A stretch of DNA of 64,000 bases from Hyphomicrobium sulfonivorans (lineage in GTDB: Bacteria; Pseudomonadota; Alphaproteobacteria; Rhizobiales; Hyphomicrobiaceae): the NCBI RefSeq assembly GCF_013306565.1, contig NZ_PZPO01000002.1, forward strand, positions 570,501 to 634,500. The letters run 5' to 3'. Every line of letters begins with the position of its first letter. The stretch's first letter is position 1. The position numbers and the translations under genes are program-made. This document shows positions 26,975-35,540 of the stretch, piece after piece. The notes under the pieces are model-generated. The model saw only the letters and a program-made list of their open reading frames with translations, was not told where the DNA came from and made no database searches.

Positions 26975-27681
26975 GCACGCACCTGACTTTTGCTGTGCCC
27001 TCCAAGGGCCGCCTGATGGAGCAGACGGCGGAATTTCTCGCCGCGTCCGGCGTCACACTGCGCAAGGTCGGTCCGGAGCGCGGCTATCGCGGCGAGATCG
27101 AAGGCTTCGGCAATATCGACGTCGCATTTATATCGGCATCCGAGATTGTTGGTGCGCTGAACAGCGGTCGCGCGCATATCGGTGTCACGGGTGAAGACCT
27201 CGTGCGCGAGAACATCGTCAACGTCGATGAGCGCGTTGAGCTGGTGAAGCCGCTCGGCTTCGGCCATGCCGATGTCGTGGTCGCGGTGCCTGCGTGTTGG
27301 ATCGACGTCAACGAGGTGGCCGACCTTGAAGCCGCTGCCGCCGTGTTCCGTCGCGAGCATGGCCGTCCGTTCCGCGTGGCGACGAAGTACATCAACATCA
27401 CGCGTCGGTTTCTGTCGGGCCACGGTCTGGCCGACTACCGCATCGTTGAAAGCCTTGGCGCCACGGAAGGCACGCCCGCTGCTGGCACTGCAGATCTCAT
27501 CGTCGACATCACGTCCACCGGTGCAACGCTGGTCGCCAACGGGCTGCGCGTGCTGAACGACGGCGTGATCCTGAAGTCCGAGGCTAATCTGGTGCTGTCG
27601 AAGGTGGCGGACTGGTCGGACACGGCGAAAGCTGCGGGCAACGATCTGTTCACACGGTTGGGTCTGCCGAACCGCGTTTAA
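26971..27681 (+). CDS. hisG: ATP phosphoribosyltransferase, short form
   Basis: 236 residues. It is the short HisG type, lacking the C-terminal ACT-like regulatory domain, which is why HisZ is needed. Family features: FAVPSKGRLMEQT at the start, GFGNIDVAFISASEI, GVTGEDLVREN, and the PRPP-binding GTADLIVDITSTGATL near residue 175. The enzyme catalyses the first step of histidine synthesis, ATP + PRPP to phosphoribosyl-ATP. It overlaps hisZ by 4 bases. Downstream lies the convergent ABC exporter operon. Confidence 0.95.
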   Translation: MSTHLTFAVPSKGRLMEQTAEFLAASGVTLRKVGPERGYRGEIEGFGNIDVAFISASEIVGALNSGRAHIGVTGEDLVRENIVNVDERVELVKPLGFGHADVVVAVPACWIDVNEVADLEAAAAVFRREHGRPFRVATKYINITRRFLSGHGLADYRIVESLGATEGTPAAGTADLIVDITSTGATLVANGLRVLNDGVILKSEANLVLSKVADWSDTAKAAGNDLFTRLGLPNRV

Positions 27682-27766
27682 AGGCGCTGGCTGCCGCTGC
27701 CGCAACGGCTCCGGCGCCAGCGGCCATTCCATATCTCGGCGCTCAAACGAACAGCGGGTGATCGGC

Positions 27767-28816
27767 TTACTGCGCCGCAGCTTGCTCCGTCGGACGGATG
27801 AATGCTTCAACGCGCATGCCCGGCAGCAACGGCACCTTGCCTTCGAGGTTGATGGTCATTTCCAGCACCTCGATGTCGGAAGGGCGACGCGGACCGCGCG
27901 GCGAAACGCGCGGCGTTGCCATCGTGGGCGAAAGCTCCGCGACAGTGCCGACGAAATCGTGGCCCGGATAATTGATCGAGCGCACGAATGCCTTCTGCCC
28001 CACCTTCACCTTGGCGACGTCGCCGTCATCAAGCTCGGCCTTCACGCGCACCACCGACATGTCGCCGACAACCGCCAGCGGCTGTTCGGGCGAAGGTGCA
28101 ACGATTTCACCGATCTTGGCGCGCAACTGCAGAACGGTGCCTGCGCGCGGCGTGCGGATACGTGTCTTGTCCAGCAGCGTTGCGGCCAAAGCAACCTCGG
28201 CGCGGGCGGCGGTCAGTGCGGATTCAGCCTCGTTGGGTGCGGGCAGTTTGTCCTTCGCCTGCGCGGCTGCATAAGCCTTGCGCTGACGCTCCACATGGTA
28301 GAGCGCGCGATTGAGACGGCTGCGGGCCTTTGCCAGTTCATCGATGCCGATTTCGCCGCGACGCTTGCCGGCCAACGCCTCATCAAGCGCAAAGCGCGCG
28401 CCTATCGCTTCACGCTCGGCCGCATACATTTCATCTTCGCCCGAGGTGACATCCTCGCGGCCCGGGGTTGCGGTCTGCGCATCGCGGCGGCGGCGGCTCA
28501 AGCCCTCCTGCGCTTCGGTGGCCGCGAGCCTTGCGCGCGCTTCGTCGTCGTCGAGGCGGATGAGCAGTTCACCCTCTTCGACGACGTCGTTCACCGATAC
28601 CGTCACGTCATAGACCTGACCGAGAATTGCCGCGCCAATGCGCACCTCGCCCGAGCCCGGTTCCACGCGCCCCGGCGCTGCCGCCACCCATTCAGGTGTC
28701 GGCGCAGTCGAAACATGGGTGCGGCCGTTGTCGAAAAAGGGATTGTCGACCTCTGCGAGCACATAGCCGAGCACAGCCAGCGCAATCAGCAGGGCAGCCG
28801 CGATAGCCTTAAACAT
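27767..28816 (-). CDS. HlyD/DevB-type periplasmic adaptor protein
   Basis: 349 residues. An N-terminal membrane anchor (MFKAIAAALLIALAVLGYVL) is followed by a membrane-fusion protein: the lipoyl-like half GRVEPGSGEVRIGAAILGQV, a coiled-coil hairpin (SRRRRDAQTATPG to about residue 215), the second lipoyl half IRTPRAGTVLQLRAKIGEIV, and a beta-barrel domain. Such adaptors link an inner-membrane ABC exporter to an outer-membrane channel. It is the third gene of the operon, overlapping the ATPase gene by 8 bases. No TolC homologue is in the window. Confidence 0.85.
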   Translation of the reverse strand: MFKAIAAALLIALAVLGYVLAEVDNPFFDNGRTHVSTAPTPEWVAAAPGRVEPGSGEVRIGAAILGQVYDVTVSVNDVVEEGELLIRLDDDEARARLAATEAQEGLSRRRRDAQTATPGREDVTSGEDEMYAAEREAIGARFALDEALAGKRRGEIGIDELAKARSRLNRALYHVERQRKAYAAAQAKDKLPAPNEAESALTAARAEVALAATLLDKTRIRTPRAGTVLQLRAKIGEIVAPSPEQPLAVVGDMSVVRVKAELDDGDVAKVKVGQKAFVRSINYPGHDFVGTVAELSPTMATPRVSPRGPRRPSDIEVLEMTINLEGKVPLLPGMRVEAFIRPTEQAAAQ

Positions 28817-29792
28817 GGTGCTTCACCTTTTTGCGGCGGCGGCCCGTCGCGCGGTTGCGGTTGTTTGGCTTTGTGGTTGTGTTGCCGTTGGTGGATGCCG
28901 GCTTGGCCTGCGCATTGTTGGCTGCGGGCTTTGCCGCTGCGGCGCTGTTCGCAGCGGAGGCGGAACCGGCAGAACCATTGCCATTGCTGGCCTTGCTTTC
29001 GCTGGTGCCATTGCCGCCGCTGTTGCCACCATTGAGGTGCCCGGCGCTGATGTGGATCTGCGTGGTGCCGCCGCCGTTGTCGCTCTTGTCGGGACGTTCG
29101 TCGCTTTCAATGCGGCCGTCGTCGATAAGAATGATACGATCGGCGTAGGGCAGCGTGCGATGGTCGTGCGTGACGGCCAGCACGGCGCGGCTGGTGTCCT
29201 TCGCAACCTCTGACAGTAGCGCCATCACGGTGCGCCCGTTTTCGGCGTCCAGAGCTGCGGTCGGCTCGTCGGCCAGGATGACCGCTGGCGAGCCGGCAAG
29301 TGCGCGTGCGATGGCAACGCGCTGTTTCTCGCCGCCGGACAGCTTGGCCGGATAAGCGTGGGCGCGGTGAGAGAGGCCAACGGCTTCCAGTGCGCGCAGC
29401 GCATCGGCATTCGGGTCAGGCACAGCCTTCGAGCGCACGTCCAGCGCCAGCATCACGTTCTCGCGCGCCGTCATGGTCGGGAACAGATTGTAGCTCTGGA
29501 ACACGAAGCCGACGTGGTTGCGGCGGATGTCGGCGAGGCGTTCGGCATCGGCGCCCAGTGTCGACTGTCCCGCAACGGTCAGTTCACCATCGGTCGGCGA
29601 AAGGATGCAGCCCAGAATAGAAAGCAACGTCGTCTTGCCGGAGCCGGAAGGGCCCATCAGCAACGTCAGCTCGCCGGAGTAAAGCTTCAGATCGACGCCC
29701 TTTAGCGGCATCACCTGGCCAGCACCGGTTCCGAACACCTTGGTGATGCCAGACGCTTCTAGCAGCACCTTGCGGGCGGGATTGACGGTCAT
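28809..29792 (-). CDS. DevA-type ABC exporter ATPase with long low-complexity tail
   Basis: 327 residues from ATG 29792, overlapping the permease stop by 4 bases. Walker A is GPSGSGKTTLL, followed by the FQSYNLFPTMT Q-loop, LSGGEKQRVAIARAL signature and VILADEPTAALD Walker B. It resembles the LolD/MacB group. After about residue 236 comes an unusual tail of about 90 residues made of Asn, Gly, Ser, Ala and Thr, ending in a basic stretch (RATGRRRKKVKHH). This tail is not part of the normal ATPase. It ends inside the adaptor start codon region. Confidence 0.88.
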   Translation of the reverse strand: MTVNPARKVLLEASGITKVFGTGAGQVMPLKGVDLKLYSGELTLLMGPSGSGKTTLLSILGCILSPTDGELTVAGQSTLGADAERLADIRRNHVGFVFQSYNLFPTMTARENVMLALDVRSKAVPDPNADALRALEAVGLSHRAHAYPAKLSGGEKQRVAIARALAGSPAVILADEPTAALDAENGRTVMALLSEVAKDTSRAVLAVTHDHRTLPYADRIILIDDGRIESDERPDKSDNGGGTTQIHISAGHLNGGNSGGNGTSESKASNGNGSAGSASAANSAAAAKPAANNAQAKPASTNGNTTTKPNNRNRATGRRRKKVKHHV

Positions 29793-30988
29793 CGGCTGAA
29801 AACTCCTGCGGGATCGATGCGTGTAACTTTGAAGATCGCCGAGACAGCGGCGATCGCGCACATGCCGATGGTGAGTGCAAAGAGCAATAGCGCGAGGCCG
29901 GGGGTCATGACGATATAAAGCGTGGAATCCTTCGATGCCCAGATGACGAGCAGCGAAAGCGCCATGCCAATGCCGTACCCGATCAGGGCGCTCAGCATGG
30001 CCTGGAAAAGAATGACCTTATGGATGTAGCCCGCCGAGGCGCCCAGGGCGCGCAACGTGGCGAACTCATTCAGGTGATCTTTGGTGCTGGAGTAGAGCGT
30101 CTGCGCCACGATGACAACGCCGACGATCATGCCCAGTGCGGCGCCTGCAATCAGCGCTGAACCGGCGCCGGTCTGGAACAGCCAGTATTGAACGCTGCGA
30201 TTGCGGAACTCCGGCTGCGTCAGGATTTCGCGATCCGGCAGCCGTTCCTGCAAGCTGGCGCGCACATCCTCTAGTTTTGCACCCGGTGCCAGACGTACCA
30301 GGGTATATGTTGCCTGGTTCGGTCCGGCATCCAGCAGCATCCGCGCCTGCTTCAGCGACGTGAACACATACGGCAGCGTCGTGAACGAGCGGATGCCATG
30401 CGAGACGGCAGCAATGCGCACGCGCACACCGTTTATTTCGGCGGTGTCGCCGTTCTGCTCGATGCCAAGATCTTTGAAGTAGGTGTCGTCGACGGCAACG
30501 GTGAACGGCGCGGCCAGTTCATCCATGTTGCCTTCAACCAGGTTCCATGGCTTCAGGCTGCCGTCGCGATGGTCGGAGCCCACCAGCAGCACGGCCGTGG
30601 TGCCGCCCTTCGGTTTGCGCCAGGCGGAAAAGCCGACGACCAGTTCCTCAGCAGAGGCGATGCCGTTGGTCGATAGCGCCGAATACTTTTCATGGCCGAT
30701 CAGCAGCGACGGATCATCGAAGCTTTTTGTTCCGAGCGGCACCACCCAAAGATCGCCCTCGGATGCGTCGAGCATGGCCGCGATCATCCGTTCAGAGCCG
30801 ATGTAAAGCCCGCACTGCACGGCAACCAGCACGACGGAGAAAATGATGCCTGTGAGCGTAACGATCAGGCTGAGCCGATCATGAAACAGATTACGATATG
30901 CAAGTTTGCCCGCCATCTTGACGGACTTCGGCTTCAGCCCGGTTGCCGGTGACGAACTCGGCGATTTTGTATCGGCCATTGCCGGCAT
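29789..30988 (-). CDS. DevC/FtsX-type ABC exporter permease
   Basis: 399 residues. One N-terminal helix (LSLIVTLTGIIFSVVLVAVQ, residues 38-58) is followed by a periplasmic domain of about 200 residues and three C-terminal helices starting with LIAGAALGMIVGVVIVAQTL. This is the MacB/FtsX topology (DevC in cyanobacteria). It is the first gene of the operon permease-ATPase-adaptor. The cargo is unknown; known relatives move glycolipids or peptides. A secreted-protein gene lies directly upstream on the same strand. Confidence 0.85.
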   Translation of the reverse strand: MPAMADTKSPSSSPATGLKPKSVKMAGKLAYRNLFHDRLSLIVTLTGIIFSVVLVAVQCGLYIGSERMIAAMLDASEGDLWVVPLGTKSFDDPSLLIGHEKYSALSTNGIASAEELVVGFSAWRKPKGGTTAVLLVGSDHRDGSLKPWNLVEGNMDELAAPFTVAVDDTYFKDLGIEQNGDTAEINGVRVRIAAVSHGIRSFTTLPYVFTSLKQARMLLDAGPNQATYTLVRLAPGAKLEDVRASLQERLPDREILTQPEFRNRSVQYWLFQTGAGSALIAGAALGMIVGVVIVAQTLYSSTKDHLNEFATLRALGASAGYIHKVILFQAMLSALIGYGIGMALSLLVIWASKDSTLYIVMTPGLALLLFALTIGMCAIAAVSAIFKVTRIDPAGVFSR

Positions 30989-31083
30989 CTAAGTGGATCC
31001 CCTCGCCACCCGTATCAGGTTGGCGAACGTAATGACGGTCGCTATTTCCGTCGCCCTGACTGCAGATGTTGCATCGCTGTAAG

Positions 31084-31111
31084 CTGGTCAGCGCCGCAAT
31101 GCGCTGGCCAG
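31084..31111. terminator. Strong hairpin upstream of the ABC exporter operon
   Basis: CTGGTCAGCGC (31084-31094) pairs with GCGCTGGCCAG (31101-31111) with one G-U pair and a 6-base loop. It lies 40 bases past the stop of the secreted-protein gene. There is no T run, so it may be a Rho-type stem or an RNA structure in the exporter leader. Confidence 0.4.
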
Positions 31112-31150
31112 CCTGCAGAGTGCCGCTCGCAGAGCCGTGCTGGTCTACCC

Positions 31151-31864
31151 TCATTCGCACGCCACTGTGAGGGTCAGTCCAACTGACGGAAAGAACTTCT
31201 TGCAATCGTGTTTGTCAGCGGCTGCGGAAGCGGCCGCGCTGGCCGCCTGTGTATCAGCCGAGGCCGTGTCTGTCGCTATGGACGTCGTGGTAGCAGCCGA
31301 TATGGGCGGCGATTCTGGCGCCGGTTGGGCTTCAGCCAGGGCAGTTACGTTATTTGTTATGGATACCTGATGTGGTTGAATTGTCGCATCCGGATTGATC
31401 GCATCCGATTTATCCAGCGCCAATGAAGCAGTGTTGACCGGCGCGACGGTGTTCAGTGCGAGGCGTGGGGTGGCTTCAGTGGACTGAACTTCAGGGATGA
31501 GTGCGGCAACACTGGCAGCCGCGTCTGCGGTCCCTGCCGCAGTGGTCTCCGCTTCAATATTGGTTGCTGCAACTTGCGCCTTAACTTCATTATCGCGGGC
31601 GGCCGACCTGATGGGCTTTTTCGAGGGCACCACTTTAGCTTTTGCCGCCTGCTTGCCGCCTTTCGCCGGGCGATGGACATGGCGCCTTTTGGCCGGCCGC
31701 TCATAGTGCCGGGAGCTACCGTAGCCGGGGCCATGGGCGGTGAAGGATGGCAGCGGTCCGCCAAAGCCCAATGTCACCCGCATGCCGGCTTCGGCCGCAT
31801 GGGAATAGGCAGCAAGTATCAGGGTCGTCAGCAGCGCAAACAGGGCTTTGGGCGGGGCTTTCAT
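31151..31864 (-). CDS. Secreted basic, Ala-rich protein, unknown
   Basis: 237 residues from ATG 31864, with GGAGAG upstream. Signal peptide MKAPPKALFALLTTLILAAY ends near HAAEA. The mature part starts RVTLGFGGPLPSFTA, continues with a basic stretch (RPAKRRHVHRPAKGGKQAAK) and a long Ala/Thr/Ser-rich region, and ends in HDCKKFFPSVGLTLTVACE with two cysteines. The GxxLPSF and C-terminal SVGLTLTV pieces look like the two ends of a conserved domain split by low-complexity sequence. No family is recognised. It precedes the ABC exporter operon on the same strand. Confidence 0.6.
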   Translation of the reverse strand: MKAPPKALFALLTTLILAAYSHAAEAGMRVTLGFGGPLPSFTAHGPGYGSSRHYERPAKRRHVHRPAKGGKQAAKAKVVPSKKPIRSAARDNEVKAQVAATNIEAETTAAGTADAAASVAALIPEVQSTEATPRLALNTVAPVNTASLALDKSDAINPDATIQPHQVSITNNVTALAEAQPAPESPPISAATTTSIATDTASADTQAASAAASAAADKHDCKKFFPSVGLTLTVACE

Positions 31865-32244
31865 GCGGCTCTCCAATATTGTGCGACGGATATTTCAGCT
31901 GAACTGTGGTCCGAAGGCATCTTTGGAGCGTCGCGCGGGTGGGGGCTGTTCCGCCGGTTACAGGCTATCATCACGGCAGCGGAAAATAGAATTGCTCTAA
32001 ATAACTCAGTCTGTTGGTCGCTGCTGACCTTTGTTCCCAGGCTTCAGATCGGAGGTCAGGTACGGCCCGCGGCCTGTGTCTTATCTTTCCGATCGCCGTA
32101 CACAAATATGTTCAACATCTTTTCGTGCTTGAGTATTTTCTCTGCGGAGGCCAGCATACCGCTGTTATTACGCTTCGGGGATCAGCGGTATCGCTCGGGG
32201 CGTTGTATCCAAACTTATTCGACAGGCACGAGACTGTAGAGCGC
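31865..32244. other. Divergent intergenic region
   Basis: This 380-base spacer lies between the secreted-protein gene (minus) and the Rrf2 regulator (plus). It is richer in A+T than its neighbours, especially 31890-32010 and 32100-32180. The frame of the regulator stays open here but shows no conserved sequence. Promoters for both genes are expected, but I cannot place them with confidence. Confidence 0.5.
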
Positions 32245-32739
32245 ATGCGAATCAACAAATCCACGAGCCACGCCGTCCGCATTTTGGTTGATTGCGCCAA
32301 GGCAGAAGGTCATCTCATCAAGGTGGCCGACATTGCCAGCCGTCTGGACATCACCCAGCAAAATGCGTTCAAAATCGTGCATTTGCTGTCGAAGGCCGGT
32401 TTTCTGGTCTCCGCCCGCGGTCGCCATGGCGGCGTGAAGCTGGCGCGCCCGGCGGTCAAGATCAGCATTGGCGAGGTTGTGCGCGCCATTGAAGGTATGG
32501 GCAGCGAGCGTGAGGAAGTCGGCGAGGCCGATCTGCACCGCATCGTTGACAACGCGCTCGATGCTTTCGTCGCCGTTCTCGACCAGCATACGCTTGAGGA
32601 TATGGTCCACGGAACCCATAGTCCAATTGGCGGTGAGCCCGGCGGCCGTACTGGTAAAGGCTCTGCCGCCCGTGGCGCCACGGCGGCTGCCCGCACGCGT
32701 CGGACCCAGCAGTCGGCATCGTCGCGGCTTCTGAGCTGA
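32245..32739 (+). CDS. Rrf2-family transcriptional regulator without cluster cysteines
   Basis: 164 residues from ATG 32245. The Rrf2 winged helix is complete: MRINKSTSHAVRILVDCAKA, VADIASRLDITQQNAFKIVH, the wing LLSKAGFLVSARGRHGGVKL and SIGEVVRAIEGM. IscR, NsrR and RirA coordinate an Fe-S cluster with three cysteines near residues 90-110; here only Cys17 exists, so no such cluster is possible. The C-terminal 40 residues are Gly/Ala/Arg-rich and unusual. It lies directly upstream of a bfd-bfr pair, which suggests a role in iron or redox control. Confidence 0.85.
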   Translation: MRINKSTSHAVRILVDCAKAEGHLIKVADIASRLDITQQNAFKIVHLLSKAGFLVSARGRHGGVKLARPAVKISIGEVVRAIEGMGSEREEVGEADLHRIVDNALDAFVAVLDQHTLEDMVHGTHSPIGGEPGGRTGKGSAARGATAAARTRRTQQSASSRLLS

Positions 32740-32806
32740 TTTTCCGAAGTTTTCGCGGGACGGGTGTCCGTCCCGCCGCGGCGTTAATCCTGCGTCGTAA
32801 GTTCGC

Positions 32807-32851
32807 TTGACATACGCTTCCTACCCTTCAAATGTGGAATAGTAGTTTCCA
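32807..32851 (+). promoter_or_regulatory. Candidate promoter and operator of bfd-bfr
   Basis: TTGACA at 32807-32812 is a consensus -35 box. About 17-18 bases further lies the expected -10 position, which overlaps the inverted repeat TGGAATAGTAGTTTCCA (32835-32851; TGGAA and TTCCA arms). A repressor bound there would block the promoter. The best guess is the adjacent Rrf2 protein, which is inference only. There is no clear TATAAT. Confidence 0.5.
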
Positions 32852-32902
32852 TATTTAAGGCACGCGCAGCCCTATAAGAATATGCGCGCGGGGAAACGTG
32901 AG

Positions 32903-33250
32903 ATGATTGTCTGTTCCTGCACGGTGATCACCGATCTCGACATCGAGAACGCACTCGTCGAGATCTTGAATGCGCCTGATGCACCCATTCCCACTCCGGG
33001 TATCGTATTCCGCCATCTGTCGAAGCGGATGAACTGCTGCGGCTGCGCGCCGTTGGCTGTCGACACGATCTATAACAAGGTCGATGAGCTTGAAAAGAAA
33101 GGGCTAATTTCGCCCACGCTCAGCGCCACCACCCGCAGCAAGCTGCTTGCCTTCACCGCCCGTCGCGCCAAGGCCAGCCCGGTTGCGCATATCGATCCGG
33201 TCGACTTTGTTGTTAGCGATTCCAAAGATTTGGTTCGTAAAATCGCCTGA
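32903..33250 (+). CDS. bfd: Bacterioferritin-associated ferredoxin-like protein
   Basis: 115 residues from ATG 32903. The (2Fe-2S) binding cysteines of Bfd are present: C4 and C6 in MIVCSCTVITD, and the CCGC group (C45, C46, C48) in KRMNCCGCAPLAV. Bfd reduces and releases iron from bacterioferritin. The protein has a C-terminal extension (KVDELEKKGLISPTLSATT to KASPVAH, residues about 58-115) beyond the core of about 60 residues; its role is unknown. The ATG 21 bases earlier is less likely. It is followed 146 bases later by bfr. Confidence 0.85.
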   Translation: MIVCSCTVITDLDIENALVEILNAPDAPIPTPGIVFRHLSKRMNCCGCAPLAVDTIYNKVDELEKKGLISPTLSATTRSKLLAFTARRAKASPVAHIDPVDFVVSDSKDLVRKIA

Positions 33251-33396
33251 GCGCGTTTTTAGACTGGAATCTTTCTAATTTACCAACCAGTATCTGCCCG
33301 CGGCCCTTCGGGGCCTGCGTCTGAGTTGCGTCGCGGTAAGCCCGCATCCACTCAGCCATCCGATCATTACGCTGTAAGGCACGGAGAGGGGCAGCC

Positions 33397-33894
33397 ATGA
33401 AGGGCAATAAAGAAGTTATCGACGCGTTGAATTTCGCGCTGAAGCTGGAGCTTGGCGCGGTCAGTCAATATTGGCTGCATTACCGTCGCCTCGACGATTG
33501 GGGATACACCAAGCTCGCCAAGAAGGAGCGCGAGGAATCGATCGAAGAAATGCGTCACGCTGACAAGCTGATCACGCGCATTCTCTTCCTCGAAGGTTTC
33601 CCGAAGATGCAGGAAATCGCACCGCTGATGATCGGCGAGAACCTGAAAGAGGTTCTGGAGTGCGATCTGAAGGGTGAGTACATCGCCCAGGAATTCTACA
33701 CCAAGGCGCGCGAGCTGTGCCGTCAGCATCACGACTATGTCTCGATGGACATCTTCGATGAACTGCTGGCCGATGAAGAAGGCCACATCGACTTCATCGA
33801 GACGCAGCTCGACCTGATGAAGAACATCGGCGTGCAGAACTACGGCATGCTGCAGGCGGATTCCTCTGACAAGGTTGAAGGCAACGCCGAGTAA
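33397..33894 (+). CDS. bfr: Bacterioferritin
   Basis: 165 residues. All ferroxidase ligands are in place: E18, E51, H54, E94, E127 and H130. The haem ligand M52 is present in [11 protein letters not shown]. The protein forms 24-mer cages that oxidise Fe2+ and store it as ferric mineral, and haem aids iron release with Bfd. Ribosome site GGAGAGGGGC precedes the ATG. The C-terminal tail ([14 protein letters not shown]) is acidic. Between bfd and bfr lies a weak inverted TTAGA/TCTAA pair. Confidence 0.95.
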   Translation: MKGNKEVIDALNFALKLELGAVSQYWLHYRRLDDWGYTKLAKKEREESIEEMRHADKLITRILFLEGFPKMQEIAPLMIGENLKEVLECDLKGEYIAQEFYTKARELCRQHHDYVSMDIFDELLADEEGHIDFIETQLDLMKNIGVQNYGMLQADSSDKVEGNAE

Positions 33895-33944
33895 TCGGCT
33901 GCCACTTCCCGGTCAGCCAGCAATCAGCCAGCCAGTCACCGGTT

Positions 33945-33981
33945 AAAAAAGGCCCGCGGGATCGATCCCGCGGGCCTTTTG
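33945..33981 (+). terminator. Terminator of bfr
   Basis: AAAAAAGGCCCGCGGGATCG pairs with CGATCCCGCGGGCCTTTT, an almost perfect GC-rich stem with a T run, 50 bases after bfr. It is placed between convergent genes, so it may work in both directions for bfr and ampG. Confidence 0.9.
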
Positions 33982-34048
33982 CATTTTCATGATGCCCGCT
34001 CGGCGGCCGGCTCCCCGCAGGGGAGTCGCCGAGCGCCATATAAAAAAG

Positions 34049-35410
34049 CTAGCTGCCGTTGCCATTCTCCAGCGAGCGGAAGTGTCCGCGCCGTTGCAAC
34101 CAGACCAGCAGCATCAGCGCCGGCAGTGCGGTCAGCGATGTCGCGATGAAGAACAACGGCCAATCCAGCAGCTTCACCATGTAGCCGGTGCCCGACGCAA
34201 AAAACGTGCGGCCCGTCGATGCCAGCGCGGTCAGCAGCGCATACTGTGTGGCCGTGTGCAGCGGGTTCCGGCATAGCGCCGACAGATACGCGACGAAGAT
34301 CACGGTGCCGATCGCACCGGCGAAATTCTCGACCACGATGGCGACCGTCAGAGCGCCGGCGCTGGGCGTCTGATAGCCCAGCCACACGAACACCAGGTTC
34401 GATCCCATCTGCAGGAATGCGGCGATCCAAAGCGCCGTGGAGAGCGGCAGCGCGCGTGCAACGGCGCCACCCGCAAAGCCGCCAGCCAGCAACGCAGCAA
34501 GACCAACGCCTTTCACGATTGCAGCGTAGGTCGCCTTCGAATATCCCAACGACAGCACGAACGGCGCGGTCATCGTGCCCGCAAGCGCATCGCACAGCTT
34601 GAACAGGATGACGAACGCCAGCACCGCCAGCGCGGCATCGCTGGTCAGGAAGTCGGCGAACGCGCCTCTAGCCGTCTCAAACAGACGAAAGATCGGGCTG
34701 CCTTCCTTGTCGTGCTCCGCCGCCGCGATGTCGCGCGCCGACTGCGGTTCGCGCGCGACGATCGAGCCGAACAGGCCGACCAGCACCAGCAGCGCGGCAG
34801 CGGCATAGGCCAGCGGCCACACCGATTCCCTGGCGATACCCTGCGTTTCCAGCCAGGCGCTGAATCCAATCACGCCCGCGCCCGATGCCAGCATGCCGAT
34901 GCGGTAGGCGGCGACGTAGCCCGCCATGCCCGCCGCCTGCTCATCTGTTGGCAGCGCCTGCACGCGATAGGCATCGACCACGATATCCTGCGTCGCCGAC
35001 GCCATCGCCACGATCACCGCGCCAAGGCCGATCATCCACGGCGCAGAAATGGGATCGCGCGTGCCGAGAAAAACAATGGCCGCCATCAGCACCAGCTGCG
35101 AAGCGATCAACCACGCGCGCCGGCGTCCGAAGTGGCGCGAAAGAAACGGCACCTGCCAGGCATCGACAACCGGCGCCCACAGGAACTTCAGCGTGTACGG
35201 AAGACCCGCAAGCGACAGCAGGCCGATCGTTCCAAGATCAACGCCGCTGTCGGCCATCCATACACGGAGCGTTTCGCCCGAAAGCGCCAGTGGCAAACCG
35301 GATGAAAAACCCAGCAGCATGATGACGAGCACACTCGGCCTTAGGTAGACCGTTAGCGCATCGAGGTAAGATCGTCCGGGCTGCGGTTCACTTTGCGTCG
35401 GTGCGCTCAT
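34049..35410 (-). CDS. AmpG-like muropeptide MFS transporter
   Basis: 453 residues from ATG 35410. Twelve or more membrane helices are expected; visible parts include SVLVIMLLGFSSGLPLALSG with the AmpG-type G-x-PL-LSG motif, RVWMADSGVDLGTIGLLSL, PYTLKFLWAPVVDAW and ASATQDIVVDAYR. AmpG imports anhydro-muropeptides for cell-wall recycling, and it can link wall turnover to beta-lactamase induction. Some related alphaproteobacterial proteins are annotated only as MFS. It is divergent from glpK. Confidence 0.87.
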   Translation of the reverse strand: MSAPTQSEPQPGRSYLDALTVYLRPSVLVIMLLGFSSGLPLALSGETLRVWMADSGVDLGTIGLLSLAGLPYTLKFLWAPVVDAWQVPFLSRHFGRRRAWLIASQLVLMAAIVFLGTRDPISAPWMIGLGAVIVAMASATQDIVVDAYRVQALPTDEQAAGMAGYVAAYRIGMLASGAGVIGFSAWLETQGIARESVWPLAYAAAALLVLVGLFGSIVAREPQSARDIAAAEHDKEGSPIFRLFETARGAFADFLTSDAALAVLAFVILFKLCDALAGTMTAPFVLSLGYSKATYAAIVKGVGLAALLAGGFAGGAVARALPLSTALWIAAFLQMGSNLVFVWLGYQTPSAGALTVAIVVENFAGAIGTVIFVAYLSALCRNPLHTATQYALLTALASTGRTFFASGTGYMVKLLDWPLFFIATSLTALPALMLLVWLQRRGHFRSLENGNGS

Positions 35411-35540
35411 GCGGGGCTTCGCTCCGGTGAAGTTGTGCAGGGGGTGGGGACGAGGTTGACTACAGGTGCGTGCAGTATCTGTCGATCCATGTCCACAAAT
35501 AGAGTGACCGCGGTGCGGCATTAAAACCGGGAGAGGGTGA

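Noticed and set aside
33255-33280. Iron control element (ICE)-like inverted pair between bfd and bfr
   Set aside because: The TTAGA and TCTAA arms are 10 bases apart; the known element has a much shorter centre.
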